DNA of 64,000 nucleotides from Epiperipatus broadwayi (GCA_028023455.1 JAQFVV010006309.1:1198511-1262510); one strand, 5' to 3'; shown: positions 15,982 to 28,100, numbered from the stretch's first letter. Translations and numbers: made by a program. Notes: generated by a model not told the origin, from the sequence alone.

Positions 15982-18779
15982 ACTAATGTATGCAATTAAC
16001 TAAGTCATAATGTATAATAATTTGTCATTATATTAAACTATATTTTATTGTCTAACTTGTTTAAGTAGTTCAAATTCCTTTTTCTCCACTTCCAAAAGTA
16101 CAGCCATGTTTATATATATTTTAGTTTAGTCATAGTAATAGATATCTAATTGTCTTCTCCGCTTTGCTAGTGGGCCAGATTAAGAATTAATTCTCATGTG
16201 CCATCATTGTTATGTTATCCATTAGGTATTTGATCTGGGGCTTAGAGAGTGGGTTCGAATTCAGGCTGGCCCCTGACATAAATCTCGGGCTTGACTGGGT
16301 TTGAAGTACATTTTGTGAGTTCCAGCTCATGTTAGATAGATAAACATATTTTGACCAGTACAATACATATAAAGCTATTTATATACTTTTATTAAATTTT
16401 TAAACATAATTTATAAATCACTAAAATAAAATTATCAATATTATTTTTAAAATTTACCATGAAACTAAAAAAAAAAATTTGATACTCCACTTGTTAAAAA
16501 CATATATATGATCATTATGATTTGTTGTAAAAATAAGCATTTAATAAGAAGGTAAACTATTTTAATTACTTTTAAATTAATTTAGTTAATTCTAAAGTTG
16601 AAATTAAACTAATACATTTTTATGTAAACAACAACAAGTATAAGTTCAAATCCAACTACTATGTTAATTATACATCTATAGAATTTTCTATTATTGATAA
16701 TTTACTTTAGGAAGATTTGAAACCAAATACATTGGAGATTGTATACATATATTCTGTATGGATTTTTTATGTATATAATTTATTTATATATAAATATTGG
16801 GTGTCATCTATTCTGATACTTTATATGGATTCAACTATTTAAAATTCAAATATGTACACGCATATATTTTTATTTATATTAGATTTGATATAATAAAAAT
16901 TCTGGGTAAGGTAACTGCTTCCTAAATCAAATACAGTTTTTTACCTTAACTGTCCTTAAAAAAACATAATTCTTTTATTTAAGAGATTTGATGTAAGTAA
17001 TCAAAATAGAGAGCTGGTGGTGTCAAACAGAAAAGATTTGTTAAGTTTCTCAATTGTATATAATTAAAATATTTTATTTATTTAAAAAAAAACAAAAACA
17101 TTTTCCTAGAATAAAAACAATGTATTATTACTCAATTTAGTAATATACATTAATATTAATAATAAATGTATTATTATCAAAATAATATCACAGCATTAAT
17201 CGATAAAAAATATATAGTATAGAATAAATATATAGTATACAACACAGATCAATCTTTTTATTGTACTTTCTTATACTGCTACTCATTATCCTCTTCCGGA
17301 GAATAATATTTATGTGTGGAGAACAACAATACTTAACTTTGATTCCTATTTTTATAATCAGATAAAAAAACCACATAACTCAAAGTTTTTGTTAATATAG
17401 TCTTTTAATATTAACATGTATTAAACAAAATTTGTTATAGTTCAAACTCTTTGATTTCAAAACATTGACTCAAACTTTGTAACTTTACATGATAATTTTG
17501 TTTTTGGATTATTCTTTCTTTTCTTTTATTAATGGTCAGAAATAAAAACTCTGCCTCTTTCATTATTACAATTTCGAAAAAGATAGCTAAATGGAGAGTA
17601 TTTATTAATAAACATGACTTAATTATTAAAATAAAAAAAAATTAATATCGTTATTCTTGTTTTAAACTTATTTCATTTTGTATTTTTTTTATATGTCTAC
17701 CATTAATAGTGTTTTCATTTATATAGAGATCAATGTTTTTAGCAATCTTAATCTTCGCTAATCATCAAAGAATATTTGTTTTTTGCAAACATTTTAATTA
17801 GTTCAAAATAAATATAAAGAGTAAAATCAATCTATTAGTTTTTCTTTGAGTTTACAGAATGTTAATTAAAAAATATTTATAATAAAATGTGGTTTAATTA
17901 TTTTTATATTTTAGCAAATTTCAGAAACTTTTTTTTTAATTGACTGAATTTATTTTCCCCAAATTCTCTAAATTTAAATATATAAATTAGTTTAAAGCAA
18001 GAATCCTTACATTATGGCCAATAGATCATATCATGTTATTAAGAAGATTTCATCGCATCAATTCTCTATGAAAGAAGAAATTCAACGTCAGTTGGAAAAT
18101 AGAAAATAAAATTATAAATATTCCTGATCTTTGTTTTCTACACTTTTTAATGAATTTTAAATATTTATTGAAAATAATATTAAAAAATATTGTTATTATA
18201 AGTAAAATCATTAATTGATGTTTTTGTTTGATATGTATTAATATTTTATTGTTTTTTTATTGATTAAATAATTTCAATAAACATTTAATTCCAATTTACT
18301 GATAACATTTTAAAAATTAATTCATTTAATTATAAAAGTCTTCAATGTTTTTATTCAAGTCATAAATTTCGCTTTGGTTTTATATTATTTAAATATTAAG
18401 TTCAAAAGAATGACATTTTGTTTTTCGTCATCATGTCAAATAAGTGTTTTGTTAGTCACTTTCTTTGAGTTTTCTTCAACTGAAGTAAAACAAGGAAATT
18501 TATTTAAATAAAATCTTGTAATTTTTATGCACATATATTTAATAATATATTTTAAAGATAAATATTTTTTTAACTAAAAAAGTTTTTCTTTGCAATTTAT
18601 TAATTAAAATAATTAAATTTAATTTTAGCAATCTCACGTGATGTTGGGAAAATAGTTTAATAATTTTTATCAAATATTGTCATTAACCAATTTTTTTATA
18701 ATAACAATATATAAATATCTCATATATAATAAAATTGTAGTGATGTTTAAAAATTATAATTTGAAGCATACTTTAGTTA
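15982..18779. other. AT-rich spacer with one B-box-like site
   Basis: Nothing coding was recognised; the minus-strand frame at 17,188-17,376 is low-complexity. At 16,180-16,330 a less AT-rich patch holds GGGTTCGAATTCAGGC, close to a pol III B box, but no convincing A box. It could be a decayed SINE. Confidence 0.45.
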
Positions 18780-18844
18780 ATAAATGAATCAATCAATAGT
18801 ATTCTGTCCAATAGACAGGTCCAGAGAGTAGTCCCAACATCTAT

Positions 18845-19150
18845 TCATCCATTCTTCCATTCCATTCTCTTCGTTGTCCATTTCTTCAATTCCACATAAG
18901 TATTTCCATCTCTTATATCATCCAATAATGTCAATCTCTTCTGTCCTTTCTTTTTATTTTCACTCACCATTCTCTCCAAAACAACTTTCATTAAACTATA
19001 ATTTCTTCTCAATATATGTCCAATCCAGTTTCTCTTTCTCTCTCTGATATTCTCAATTAATCTTCTTTCCTTATTTACTCTTTTAAAAACTTCATTTATT
19101 TTACTCATCCAACTATTTTTTTTCCATTTTTCTCCATGTCCACATCTCAA
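18845..19150 (-). pseudogene. LINE pol C-terminal fragment
   Basis: The 101-residue frame contains VNKERRLIENIRERKRNW and IGHILRRN, then a basic stretch and LLDDIRDGNTYVELKKWT. This layout (RRL..I..RK..WIGH(I/V)LR, then a basic linker and a DD(I/L) block) is standard for the end of many LINE pol proteins. The stop is followed by about 65 nt of probable 3' untranslated sequence. Confidence 0.85.
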
Positions 19151-19252
19151 AGGTTTCCAATCATTTCTTAATTCTTTTACTCAATGTTCATGTCTCACAA
19201 CTACATATTAATACACTCCACACATAATTCTTAATTTTTTTTCTAAAGGTCC

Positions 19253-19504
19253 TCAAAATATCTTCTTTCTCTTCAAAAATGTCTCTTTTGCCAATGCTAT
19301 TCTTCTTTTAACTTCATCTTCACTTCTTCCATTCTCATTCAACCAACTACCCAAATATCTAAATCCCTTCAATTGTTGAACCATGTCATCATGAATTTCA
19401 ATTTGCAGTATTTTTGCATCTCTCCCTATCCATAAACCCATAGCCTTTTCAATATTAATCTTCATTCCATATGCCATATATCCTACTTCCAATTTATTCA
19501 ACAT
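19253..19504 (-). pseudogene. LINE RT thumb/connection fragment
   Basis: The 83-residue frame carries KINIEKA (residues 15-21) and GFRYLGSWLNENGRSEDEVKRRIALAK, which match the conserved YLGS..(T/N)..G....EI.RRI.LA pattern downstream of the YxDD motif in non-LTR retrotransposons. It is part of the element spanning 18,780-19,620 and separated from the motif C piece by a frameshift near 19,505. Confidence 0.85.
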
Positions 19505-19620
19505 ATTCTGAAGACCTTTTCCTCCTCAGCAATAAAAGCCATATCATTTGAAAATCTTATACACTTTATTACTTTCCCTCCACCATTTGCTCCTCCACAG
19601 TCTAAATAAGCATGTCTTCT

Positions 19621-20329
19621 AAATAAATATTAAATAAATATAAGTAATTTAATTCCTTTTTGGTCATGAATTTCCCAGACTGTGTTTTTTCTTGGGGGAA
19701 AAAAGAAATTTATTTTTCCTGCCCACAATTCATTAAAAATGATTTGTGTGGCTTTTTGCCAAAAACTTTGGAAACATCTAGTCTAGAGCAGCTACTTAAA
19801 TCAACCTTATCATTCTTTAATATTTGTGTTTATCTCCCCCCCCTCCACACACATATATAGATTATCTTTATATTTTAATTAAAATTTTTGCAAGTTTATT
19901 TCAGTTTCTCCAATTATAGTTTTTTCTCTTCCTCTTCTTATAAAATATTATTTTATCCAATCATTTTAAATTTTCTTATGGAAATTTCTTGAAATTCATT
20001 TTAAGATTTAACCTGTTTACATATCATTATGTCTCTAGTATCATAATCAGTTCTTTTCATTTTTGGTCTCTTAATTCTTCAAATAATACTAATTATTATA
20101 TTTTTATTCATTTACTATATATTTTAATTTTAATTTATTATTATCCTCAACAAACATTTCTCTGTTCTTTATTATGTAGCTTGAACTTTCTGCATTGCTT
20201 TTTTTATTAAGTATCAAAGCCATATTGAAACATTGGTAAAGAACATTTACTAAAAACCTTACTTTTTAAACATATTGATATATTTGCTTTTAATATCAAG
20301 TTATTTCCATCAAATGCAGTATAAGTTTA
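19621..20329. other. T-rich spacer between two LINE remnants
   Basis: The sequence is pyrimidine-rich on the plus strand and may contain more of the decayed LINE that follows. I could read no motif. The plus-strand frames at 19,660-19,860 and 19,989-20,210 are F/L/S-rich and look like shadows. Confidence 0.45.
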
Positions 20330-20960
20330 ATTTTATGATTAATTTTATTCATTATGTTTTTGTTAATCTGCCCAAGATATTTATAGTTTTTAACTTCTAA
20401 TTTCTTACTATCAATATTTATTTTCCCTCTTTTTAAAAAGCTGTAGAACATTATTTTAATTCTTTTAGCATTTATATTTAGTTTCTACTTTTTTGTTTTC
20501 ACCTAATATTATAACCTTTCTTGAAGCGTTTAATGCATTATTCAGAAAAGTAACCACATCATGTGCAAACTTTTGTCTGTTTATTTTTAGCCTTTTAACT
20601 TTTAATTATATGCAAAAATAATTTTCATAATACTATTGTAAAATGTTTTGAAAATATGGAACTACCCCATTGTGTCCTGTCAATGTTAAATTTCTTTTTG
20701 TCTCCATGCAATTTAATTATTGCTGTAGTAATTTTGGTTAATATTTTTCAGATTTATGTTCTGATATTTCTTCCTAGCTTTAATCAGATAAAAAGGGCTT
20801 GAAAAACCAATGTATTTTTGTTATCTACAATTATATATCCTCATTGGTTCTTTTTGAAACTTCTCTTAATTCTTAATGGAAGTATATTAATACATTTTAT
20901 TAATCATTAATTAGACTAGAGATTATTCATTCCTGTAGTGTACTTTTCATTACATCACTC
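20330..20960 (-). mobile_element. Heavily decayed LINE RT remnant
   Basis: On the minus strand, about 20,555-20,600 reads KRLKINRQKFAHDVV, which resembles the N.(R/K)FADD(I/V)V region around motif C with the first D replaced by H. About 20,350-20,400 reads KLEVKNYKYLGQINKN, which resembles the YKYLGQ block after the palm. Spacing and order agree with a LINE on the minus strand. Multiple stops and frame changes show it is old. Confidence 0.65.
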
Positions 20961-21814
20961 TTATGCAAGGTAGAGACTGGTTTCATATGTCTTTGCTCAT
21001 ATGTTTTTAATTGTATCCTTTCACAAGGTGTTAAAATTGTATAAAAATCAATCCCTACCTTATGTGAAAGTGATGTAGTGATAATTAAACTATAAAAATA
21101 CTATTCCTTTAATCTTTGTATGTGATCTATTATGTTATCATGGCTATAAATCCAGCTTCTTCTTTTGAATGGTGTCAATTCCTACCTTATAAATTCTGGA
21201 TAGGAAATTCATAGTTTTTTAACTTTTAATGTCACTATTTTTTATTATCAATAATAACATTATTCCAATCATTTGAGCCTTTGATACATAACTTCACCAC
21301 CATTTTTTCTTTACATATTTTTTTAAAGTATCACTAATGTTATCATTATTATTTTCTGAAATCTTTTTATTCCTTATCAGTTTAATTGCAGGTATCTCTT
21401 TTTTGCTTAAAATACTTTGAATTTTAAGAAATGTTATAATTGTAGAGTCTACTTTGTTTTCTTGTTTTTATTTTTATATATTTATTTGGAAAAAACATTC
21501 AGATACTTCATGATATCATTCTCTATTTTTAGTGGTAATATCATGTTTGTTTCTTGTTACTAAAATAACTTTCATTCATTATTAAGATACTATGTTATAT
21601 TTTTGAGACTATATTTGACATATTAATAAATAGTCATTTATTTTTCTAGATATGAAAGTGATGTACTGAAAATTAGACAACAGATATATTATATTTCAAC
21701 ATCTTTATTTGCTATAAAATAATATTATTATATCATGGTTATATTGGAAATACATGCTACTGTGCAAATAAAAATGTGCCTTAAAACAGCATTGAAATAA
21801 ACTTTCATAGTTTA
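20961..21814. other. AT-rich spacer, nothing recognised
   Basis: No motif, TIR or tandem array was seen. Confidence 0.45.
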
Positions 21815-24800
21815 TATATATTGTAAGGTGAAAAAAAAGGATGATGCCAGGAGATGATCAATCTAATCTAAATAAAACATAACCCAATCATTGTTTGCCA
21901 TTTTTCTAATGAACTCTTGATTATAATATGGGATGATAACATAAAAAACTTCACTATGTCTAAGAATTGAAACATCATTCATAATAAAATAGATCTAAGA
22001 TAAATGTGGAAGGCCACTTTATAGCAGCCCTAAAGTTGGTTTGGCATTTTGTAATAATGGCCACTTGTACATGATTATCATCAGCTAGCATTGGGTAGCT
22101 ACTTTGTCACAATGATAATGGATTTTCTATCTCACTATTTCTCTACATTAGTTCAGTCAACATTTATCATAAAAAACACCTTTAAGATTTTTATTCTTTA
22201 TCACAGAGCAAAAAGATGCATTAACAAATAGTAACTTTGTTAAAACCTGTGTAAAATTGTCTAGCTCAGTTATTAATCACACTAGACAATAACAATATTT
22301 CCCATATATGATTATTTAGATTGTCCACTACACCATCATAAAATACTAATAAATTCTATTAAAATCTCATTTATCAAGATAGTATTTAAAACGAAATAAA
22401 GCAAACTAGATCAGCACTTCAGACATCAACAAATCTATTCACGATTACAAAGTAAACTGCAATAAGCAGTGAAATCACATATTATTGCCCTAAACAATGA
22501 TGTATGGTTCAAATATCTATTTAATCAATAATTGAATTCGAATCAATAACTAACTAAATTCTGACATACTTTATGAAATTAATATTACTTATAGTAATTC
22601 AAATTTATTTTAATATTTAATGATATTCTCTTTTATTTAAATAAACTAGTTTCTAAATAACTATAATTACATTTTGAAAACGTTTTATGAATCTACACAT
22701 TATTTATAACGTTTAAATAAAATGAACTTTTAATCAATTTTTACATCTCTTTTAATAAAGCATTATGTATAATATAAACATTTCATTTGTGCCCATACAG
22801 TAAATCAATATACAATTATTGCCTCAGTTATATTCAAAAATGAAACCCTCCACAAGAACCTATTATCAATAAATTCCATTAGATAATTTTGCATTTTGCA
22901 ATACCAAATCATGTTATATAAAATATATTCTAGGTCTCCATTGGTCATTTACTGACTACAATCATTGAAATTATTCATCTACTGAAATTTCCAATCTATC
23001 GAATATAAAATGAACTTTGTAACAATTAAGCTACATACCAGTTAGCCAAGCCAAAAGATAATATTCGATTATGCTAGTTAATGAGATTTATGATCTCCAC
23101 TCCAAAGAAATTTATAAAGGTAATTAAGTCATTCTGACTAATGTCAGAATTTAATCGATTTAAGATTTTTGTAATTGGATAAGATAAGCAAATAAATAAT
23201 CAACTCTAAGCTAATGAAATTATTTCTATTAGTAATATTGATTTAAATAAGTAAACATATATTTAAGTGCAATAATAAATATAAAATTTATATGGAATTG
23301 GATTTAAAAAATTGATACATGAACTTATACATATATCTAATTTTAGTTCACTTACGAAAATGGGTTTGATCTTGGGTCAAACTTCAAGTATCAAAATTAT
23401 CTTGCACATTCAAAAGAAAGAATTAAGCAGATTAGTCAGATTTTAAATCAAGTCTAAATTTATTGGTTTATAATAAAAATTGATAACAGTAATAATAAAA
23501 TATAACAGAGAACATCAATCAATGTTTGGCAATAGACTAAAATCAATAAAAATAATAAAATCTATGTGTGTGGAACTCCAAAAAAACATGCTACAAGACA
23601 ATAAATAATATTATGTATATAAAAATGAAAGAAGAAATTTTAAATATTTTCTGAATATTTAAAAAGCATAAATAATGGGAAAAAATGTGATCAAATACAA
23701 ATTGATTTCTATTTCTTCATTAATGTAATCTCTAAATAATTAAACAAACAAAAAAAAATGTTATATTAAAACCCTTTTCTATCCTATATTCTCAAGTTAA
23801 ATTGTGAATATACAAAAAAATTAAATATTTGAAAAACATCAGGCCATATTAGCTATATATCATCAGATAAGAACCCAAATAATAAGAGCTAAATGAATCT
23901 CTCTGACCCTTTTATAGCATGAATTCTATCATACCAATATATACTATTTACCTATATTTTTACAGTAAAATGTAAATATTCCCTTTCCTTTAACAATATA
24001 TATATAGACTTATATATATATATATATATATATATACAATATATATATATATATATATTGTTTATATATATAATACTATATAAGTGAAAGTCTGTTCATT
24101 TTTACTCACTATCAACTGATTCCTCGTAGCTTCTGATTCTTTATTTCCAATCCCAAGGTGTAGAGATGATTTTTCTTTGAGTAGAGAAGATAAGCATGTT
24201 TGGTAACTAACACAAATTCAAATTCAATTTCTTTCATGTTTAATTTCCATTGTTTTCTTTAAGTATATAAATATCCAGTTTTCAAATACAACTGATGCAA
24301 AATTACACATCACTGGTTTTAATTTTCTTTTTTAAAAGACAATAATGTGCAGAGGGAATTCCTTTAATGACATAATCCAGTAAAATCAAGTGAAGAATCA
24401 ATACCAGTCTTTTTTTTAATTACAAAAGTGAAGTTTATATCAGTTATTATCACTCATAAATTAAGTTGATCGATCTTGTAGATTTCCTTGATCTGAAATA
24501 TGATATCCATAGAAACATAATAGGATTTATATCCATCATAAACAAATGAATGCAATTTGGATTTTTTTAATCACAGAATATAATTATATAGCTAACCTGT
24601 GATACAATGCATTTTGATGCTTTTTTTTCTTCCATATTTTTATCATTTCCCCTGAAATTTCATCAGCAAGCTGCCCTGTTAAATGGGCACATAGTTAAAA
24701 TTTTTATTCTTTCATAGTTTTATAAATTAACCATGTAAATCATAAAATTTAATAAATTTTAAAAATAGAGAAAATGTATCTGTTTTATGCAATGGCAAAA

Positions 24801-25528
24801 TGATAAGAACTCAAATTACAGAACCTCTCTGTTCTATTTATAAGATACACTTGGTGACACTATTGTTATCATAACAACTGTTGGGAATCACTCAAATTTA
24901 GCTCAATGATGAACAATTTGTTCAAGAAAATTTTGCCTCCAAAGTAAATGAAATGATTTTAAAAGAATTGGATACAATGAAAATGAAATCAAAGATTAAT
25001 ATGATTTTTCATTTTTAAACCAAAAATAAAGAATTTCTATTATAATTCTAATACATTTTAATGGATATAAATTTTTTCACATATGTTTTTTAATAATAAT
25101 TTTCCCCCAAATTAATTTGCAAACAAATATATGTGAAACATAAAACATTTAATTTTGTAATAGGTGTTGCTATGGTGATTGCAATTACAGATATTGAAAT
25201 GTGTAATACTTAATAATAATGTTGATTTTATTCAAGTAATCTTTTATGATATACTTATCTATTTCCAAAATCGATTTACTTATTTATCTGTTTATATTTT
25301 TTCTTAGATTGATCACAATAAATTTAAAATTTTGAAGCTAGAATTATCAGTAAACAATATTATTTTAAAGCACTAGGTTGCCATGGTTATCAAGTTAACT
25401 TTGTATTTCAAGATCTCCATTATCCATGGACCAAGTGAAAAGAAAAATAAACAAGATCAACAAACTTCTTTATTTATTTTTTTAAATACTTTGACTTACA
25501 GTTAATCCGAGTACTTACAATATATATA
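21815..25528. repeat. Duplicated segment, right copy
   Basis: This is the partner of 5,840-9,285 in direct orientation, diverged by many substitutions and small indels. It lacks the SINE found in the left copy. It has its own expansion of TA repeats at 23,990-24,075, including a long near-perfect TA palindrome. The open frame in the left copy at 8,619 is not preserved here, which argues against a shared protein gene. Confidence 0.8.
23990..24075. repeat. TA-dinucleotide microsatellite cluster
   Basis: Three successive (TA)n runs are separated by GACT, CAA and TGTT interruptions. Together they form a self-complementary tract. Confidence 0.9.
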
Positions 25529-25625
25529 TATCATTGAAAAACAGTCAGCATTTAGACAATCCCAATATCAATAATAATCAATAATTTCAAACTGTTGTCA
25601 AGGCAACCTCCTTTTAACAATAATA
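25525..25625 (+). repeat. Short dispersed repeat, copy 1
   Basis: It aligns with 59,243-59,342 in the same orientation. Shared words include TTTAGACAA, AATATCAATAATAATCAATAAT, GTTGTCAAGGCAAC (GTTATCAAGGCAAC in copy 2) and TTTTAACAATAATA. It sits between the end of the duplicated segment and the start of a PLE. GGTTGCC at 25,376 and GGCAACC here could be inverted ends of a small element. Confidence 0.7.
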
Positions 25626-25658
25626 GGGGAATTGTCTACATATGATAGTATTTGAAAT

Positions 25659-25907
25659 ATGTGTTATTTTAAAGATATTAAAATTTACAAAAGATATGTT
25701 GATGATGTTTTTGTTTGTGAAAATACCAATACTATAAATTTGCTTGTAGAGGAGTTAAATAATTTGAATGACTTGAAATGGACTATTGAAAAGAAACAGA
25801 ACAAAAGTATTAAGTGTTTGGATTTAATTATTACAAGAGATAATAGTATGTTAAGTTATAAATTAATAATCAAACTATTGCAAAAAAGAGGGATATATAA
25901 ATTGTAA
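25659..25907 (+). pseudogene. PLE reverse transcriptase fragment (motif C onward)
   Basis: The 82-residue frame has YVDD at residues 13-16, the metal-binding motif of the RT palm in the R-YVDD-(V/I/T)F form typical of PLEs. It is followed by LNNLNDLKWTIEKKQNKSIKCLDLIITRDN. That matches the pattern of PLE RTs, where a predicted (I/L)..T.E.E....(I/L)FLD(V/I) segment follows motif C. Motifs 1 to B are absent because of 5' truncation. Confidence 0.85.
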
Positions 25908-26188
25908 ATCAAAAGTATCAATTATGCATAAGATGGCAAGTTTTAGATCTTTTTTGTTTCATAATAAAAAATTATGTCAGTACCAGTGTGATAAATTAAA
26001 AAATATTGAGATATTTGCCAAGGAATTGCTTGAAGTTGGTTATAAGATTGAATAGATTAACAATACCTTATGTCAATTTAAAAGGAGTTATAATGGTTTA
26101 AAGGACTTGAAGATTGACAGTAAAAAATGGATATATATTCCATATATTTCAAATGCTCAGGTAAATTTTTTTAAGGATATGTATAAGA

Positions 26189-26491
26189 ATGTGTTTAATG
26201 TTTTATTTTGTGTTACAAATAATATTAATAGTGAATAATTCTAAAAATGTCATACTTGTCAAGCAGAAAAGTAATGTTGGGTATCAAATTTTTTGTACAC
26301 GTATGTTATCATATATAAGTGAATCAAGGTGCAGTATCAAAAAAAGATTAAAGGAACATGAATTGTTATACAAGCATGTGAAAAGTAAAAATAATAATGA
26401 TTTAATGAGTGCTTCAGTTTTCTTGAATCATGAAAGAACATATAAATATAAATTTAAGTTTGATATTGAACATATTAAAATTTTTTGTTAA
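26189..26491 (+). pseudogene. PLE GIY-YIG endonuclease fragment
   Basis: Residues 42-57 read YISESRCSIKKRLKEH, matching the YIG.T.RS(L/I)K.RL.EH signature with the YIG glycine changed to serine and the arginine kept (R47). Downstream, SASVFLNHERTYKYKFKFDIEHIKIF corresponds to the SA...H......FDF...KI(L/F) part of the domain. The GVY half of the motif is not readable and lies across a frameshift. The domain nicks target DNA in active PLEs; this copy cannot. Confidence 0.85.
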
Positions 26492-26651
26492 GAGAGAAAC
26501 CATAATAAAATAAAAATTAGGAAGGCAATTTTAGTAGATAGAAATAAAATGAATATAATTAATAGACAAGCTGCTAACATTAAAACTCAGGATTCATGGG
26601 ATTTGAGTTGATGACATTTGCTTCCATTATGTTTTTTGAATTTAATGGAAG

Positions 26652-26679
26652 CTGAAGAGAGTTAAGAAATTAACTGAAA
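26652..26679 (+). ncRNA. Hammerhead-like motif in PLE 3' end
   Basis: CTGAAGA (26,652-26,658) matches the CUGANGA core. After one extra G, a 6-bp stem (AGTTAA / TTAACT, loop GAAA) is followed directly by GAAA (26,676-26,679). This is the order of hammerhead stem II between the two core strands. PLEs are known to carry hammerhead motifs. I could not draw a good stem III and cleavage site, so it is probably a relic. Confidence 0.45.
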
Positions 26680-26745
26680 GTACTTCTGCAGATTGAAAGA
26701 CTGTATATAATAGTTTACCATTATATTTATTATTATTAATATATA

Positions 26746-27180
26746 TATATATATTGTAACAGGATATATATATGCGTTACATTCAAATTTTAATAGTAAT
26801 TTTTTTTATCTAATACAGAATTAAAAACAAACTGTCAAAATGCACAAATAACGAATTATTAATTATTAATATGTTAGATTGATTTAAACATTAAAATAAG
26901 CTTTAAAAAAATAAATAAGTTATAGAATCGAATCAAAGATTCTAATCTTTAAATAAAATATATAATAAAAACCTTTTTAGTAATAGTGAAGATTTTTTTT
27001 AATTATAAAAAAATTACAAACAGATCTTTAAGGCAAAATCACAATTAAAGAAATGATTACGAAATAGATAAGATACAGACCTCAGTGGAAAAATTTACTT
27101 AGCCATAAACCCAAAATCTACTTGGCCACAAAGTGAATTAACCAATAAAATATAAATAATGAAATATGTTTGATGAATCC
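26746..27180. other. AT-rich spacer, nothing recognised
   Basis: A short self-complementary patch (TGTAACAGGATATATATATGCGTTACA) begins the interval. Otherwise it is plain AT-rich sequence. Confidence 0.45.
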
Positions 27181-27204
27181 GTGCATTCCAGAGATAAGGT
27201 GCCC

Positions 27205-27230
27205 GACGACTATAAAAGGAAAATCCAAAA
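27205..27230 (+). promoter_or_regulatory. Possible TATA-box promoter (weak)
   Basis: GACTATAAAAGGAAAATCC contains a good TATA box (TATAAAAG) in a locally less AT-rich context, upstream of the coding-like island at 27,296-27,508. Given the overall AT content, chance occurrence is quite possible, and the island reads better on the opposite strand. Confidence 0.2.
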
Positions 27231-27295
27231 CAATAATTAGTTAGTTAGTTGGAGAATCAGAAAATTAAAGTTTGAATTCATCTGTAAAAATAATT

Positions 27296-27508
27296 TTAAA
27301 AGTTATCGCCATCACAAAAAAAAATGTAATTAGCTTCATCATGCTTCCTTCGGTGCAGCCAGCCGAAGGCAGCTTTCTTCTCCATGGATCCCAGGATCAA
27401 ACCACTGGTACCGTCTTCAGAAAACATTGTAAATGCATCTTCATAAATCATCATTGTCCACAAGAAATGGATCTTGTATAAATTTGGATCTTCCTCATGA
27501 AGGAACAA
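27296..27508 (-). pseudogene. Coding-like island, unidentified
   Basis: A 70-codon minus-strand frame lies in a patch of clearly higher GC (about 27,330-27,480). The peptide has balanced composition (DPNLYKIHFLWTMMIYEDAF, then KKAAFGWLHRRKHDEA), unlike the I/N/K/Y-rich chance frames elsewhere. I do not recognise it. No acceptor, donor or start is convincing. It may be a retrocopied exon or a transposon fragment. The overlapping plus-strand frame (27,272-27,481) is the alternative reading. Confidence 0.25.
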
Positions 27509-27841
27509 GCATGAACAAAGGAAAGTATAAATTTATAAATGAAATATAAACTGTTAATTTTAAAATGTTCAAACTTTATCTGTCTTTAAATGAATAATAG
27601 ACTTTCTCTCTCAAGCAAACCTGAACTTTATTTCTATAAACTCTTATTTAAAGTCTTAAATGTAATCTCTTAAAAAAAATGTATTGTATTTTTTTTATAT
27701 TTTTATTCATGCTTAATTAATATCTGTTTGTTATAGGGTAGGGGTTTGCGATTGCAAACTTAAATTTAAAAATAGAAACACCTTGTTATTTGTGCATTAT
27801 TAAATTTTAAAAATAGGTTAAAATAGTATTTCTGGAAAGAA

Positions 27842-27946
27842 ATTGGTGGTCAAGAGGTCAGCGCGACTGCCTTGCACTTGCAGGCAGTTGCCCGGGCTAC
27901 GGGTTCGCATCCCGGCCGATGCTATGACACTTAAAAAAAAAAAAAA
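27842..27946 (+). mobile_element. tRNA-derived SINE
   Basis: It is closely related to the copy at 7,144, with the same GGTCAGCGCGACTGCC, GCCCGGGCT and B box GGTTCGCATCC. It ends GATGCTATGACACTT plus a pure A tail of 14 at 27,933-27,946. The first bases of the head are missing relative to 7,144. I found no clear TSD. Confidence 0.88.
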
Positions 27947-27975
27947 TAATGCTCATTTTAAAATGATTTTAAAAC

Positions 27976-28100
27976 TATAAACTAAATATTTTTTTGTTTT
28001 GAATTACATTAATAAAATGATTTAAATGTTAGTTGAGTATAAACTAAATATTTTTTTTGTTTTGAATTACATTAATAAAATGATTTAAATGTTAGTTGAG
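27976..28100. repeat. Tandem duplication, 62-bp unit, two copies
   Basis: TATAAACTAAAT begins at 27,976 and again at 28,038. The two units are identical except that the second has two more Ts in its T tract. Near identity suggests a recent duplication. Confidence 0.95.

Larger units (their letters stand above)
18780..19620 (-). mobile_element. 5'-truncated non-LTR retrotransposon, RT to C-terminus
   Basis: Read on the minus strand this is the 3' part of a LINE pol. At about 19,527-19,560 a frame gives FSNDMAFIAEEE, a mutated form of the YADD motif C region. The frame 19,253-19,504 continues with GMKINIEKA and FRYLGSWLNENGRSEDEVKRRIA, the usual segment after the palm. The frame 18,845-19,150 gives RERKRNWIGHILRRN, typical of the C-terminus. 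Catalytic alanine and aspartate are altered and the frames are broken, so the copy is dead. The 5' limit near 19,615 is approximate. Confidence 0.88.
25640..26745 (+). mobile_element. Penelope-like element, 5'-truncated, with 3' end
   Basis: In order on the plus strand: an RT motif C segment with KRYVDDVFV (25,689-25,715); a linker that reads IPYISN....FFKDMYKN near 26,140-26,185, equivalent to IPYIPK....LMKTLNN in the PLE at 47.7 kb; a GIY-YIG-type nuclease remnant with YISESRCSIKKRLKEH (26,312-26,359); and a 3' region with a hammerhead-like motif at 26,652. PLEs encode RT followed by GIY-YIG endonuclease, and this order matches. Frameshifts and stops make it inactive. It starts inside the RT palm. 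Confidence 0.9.
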
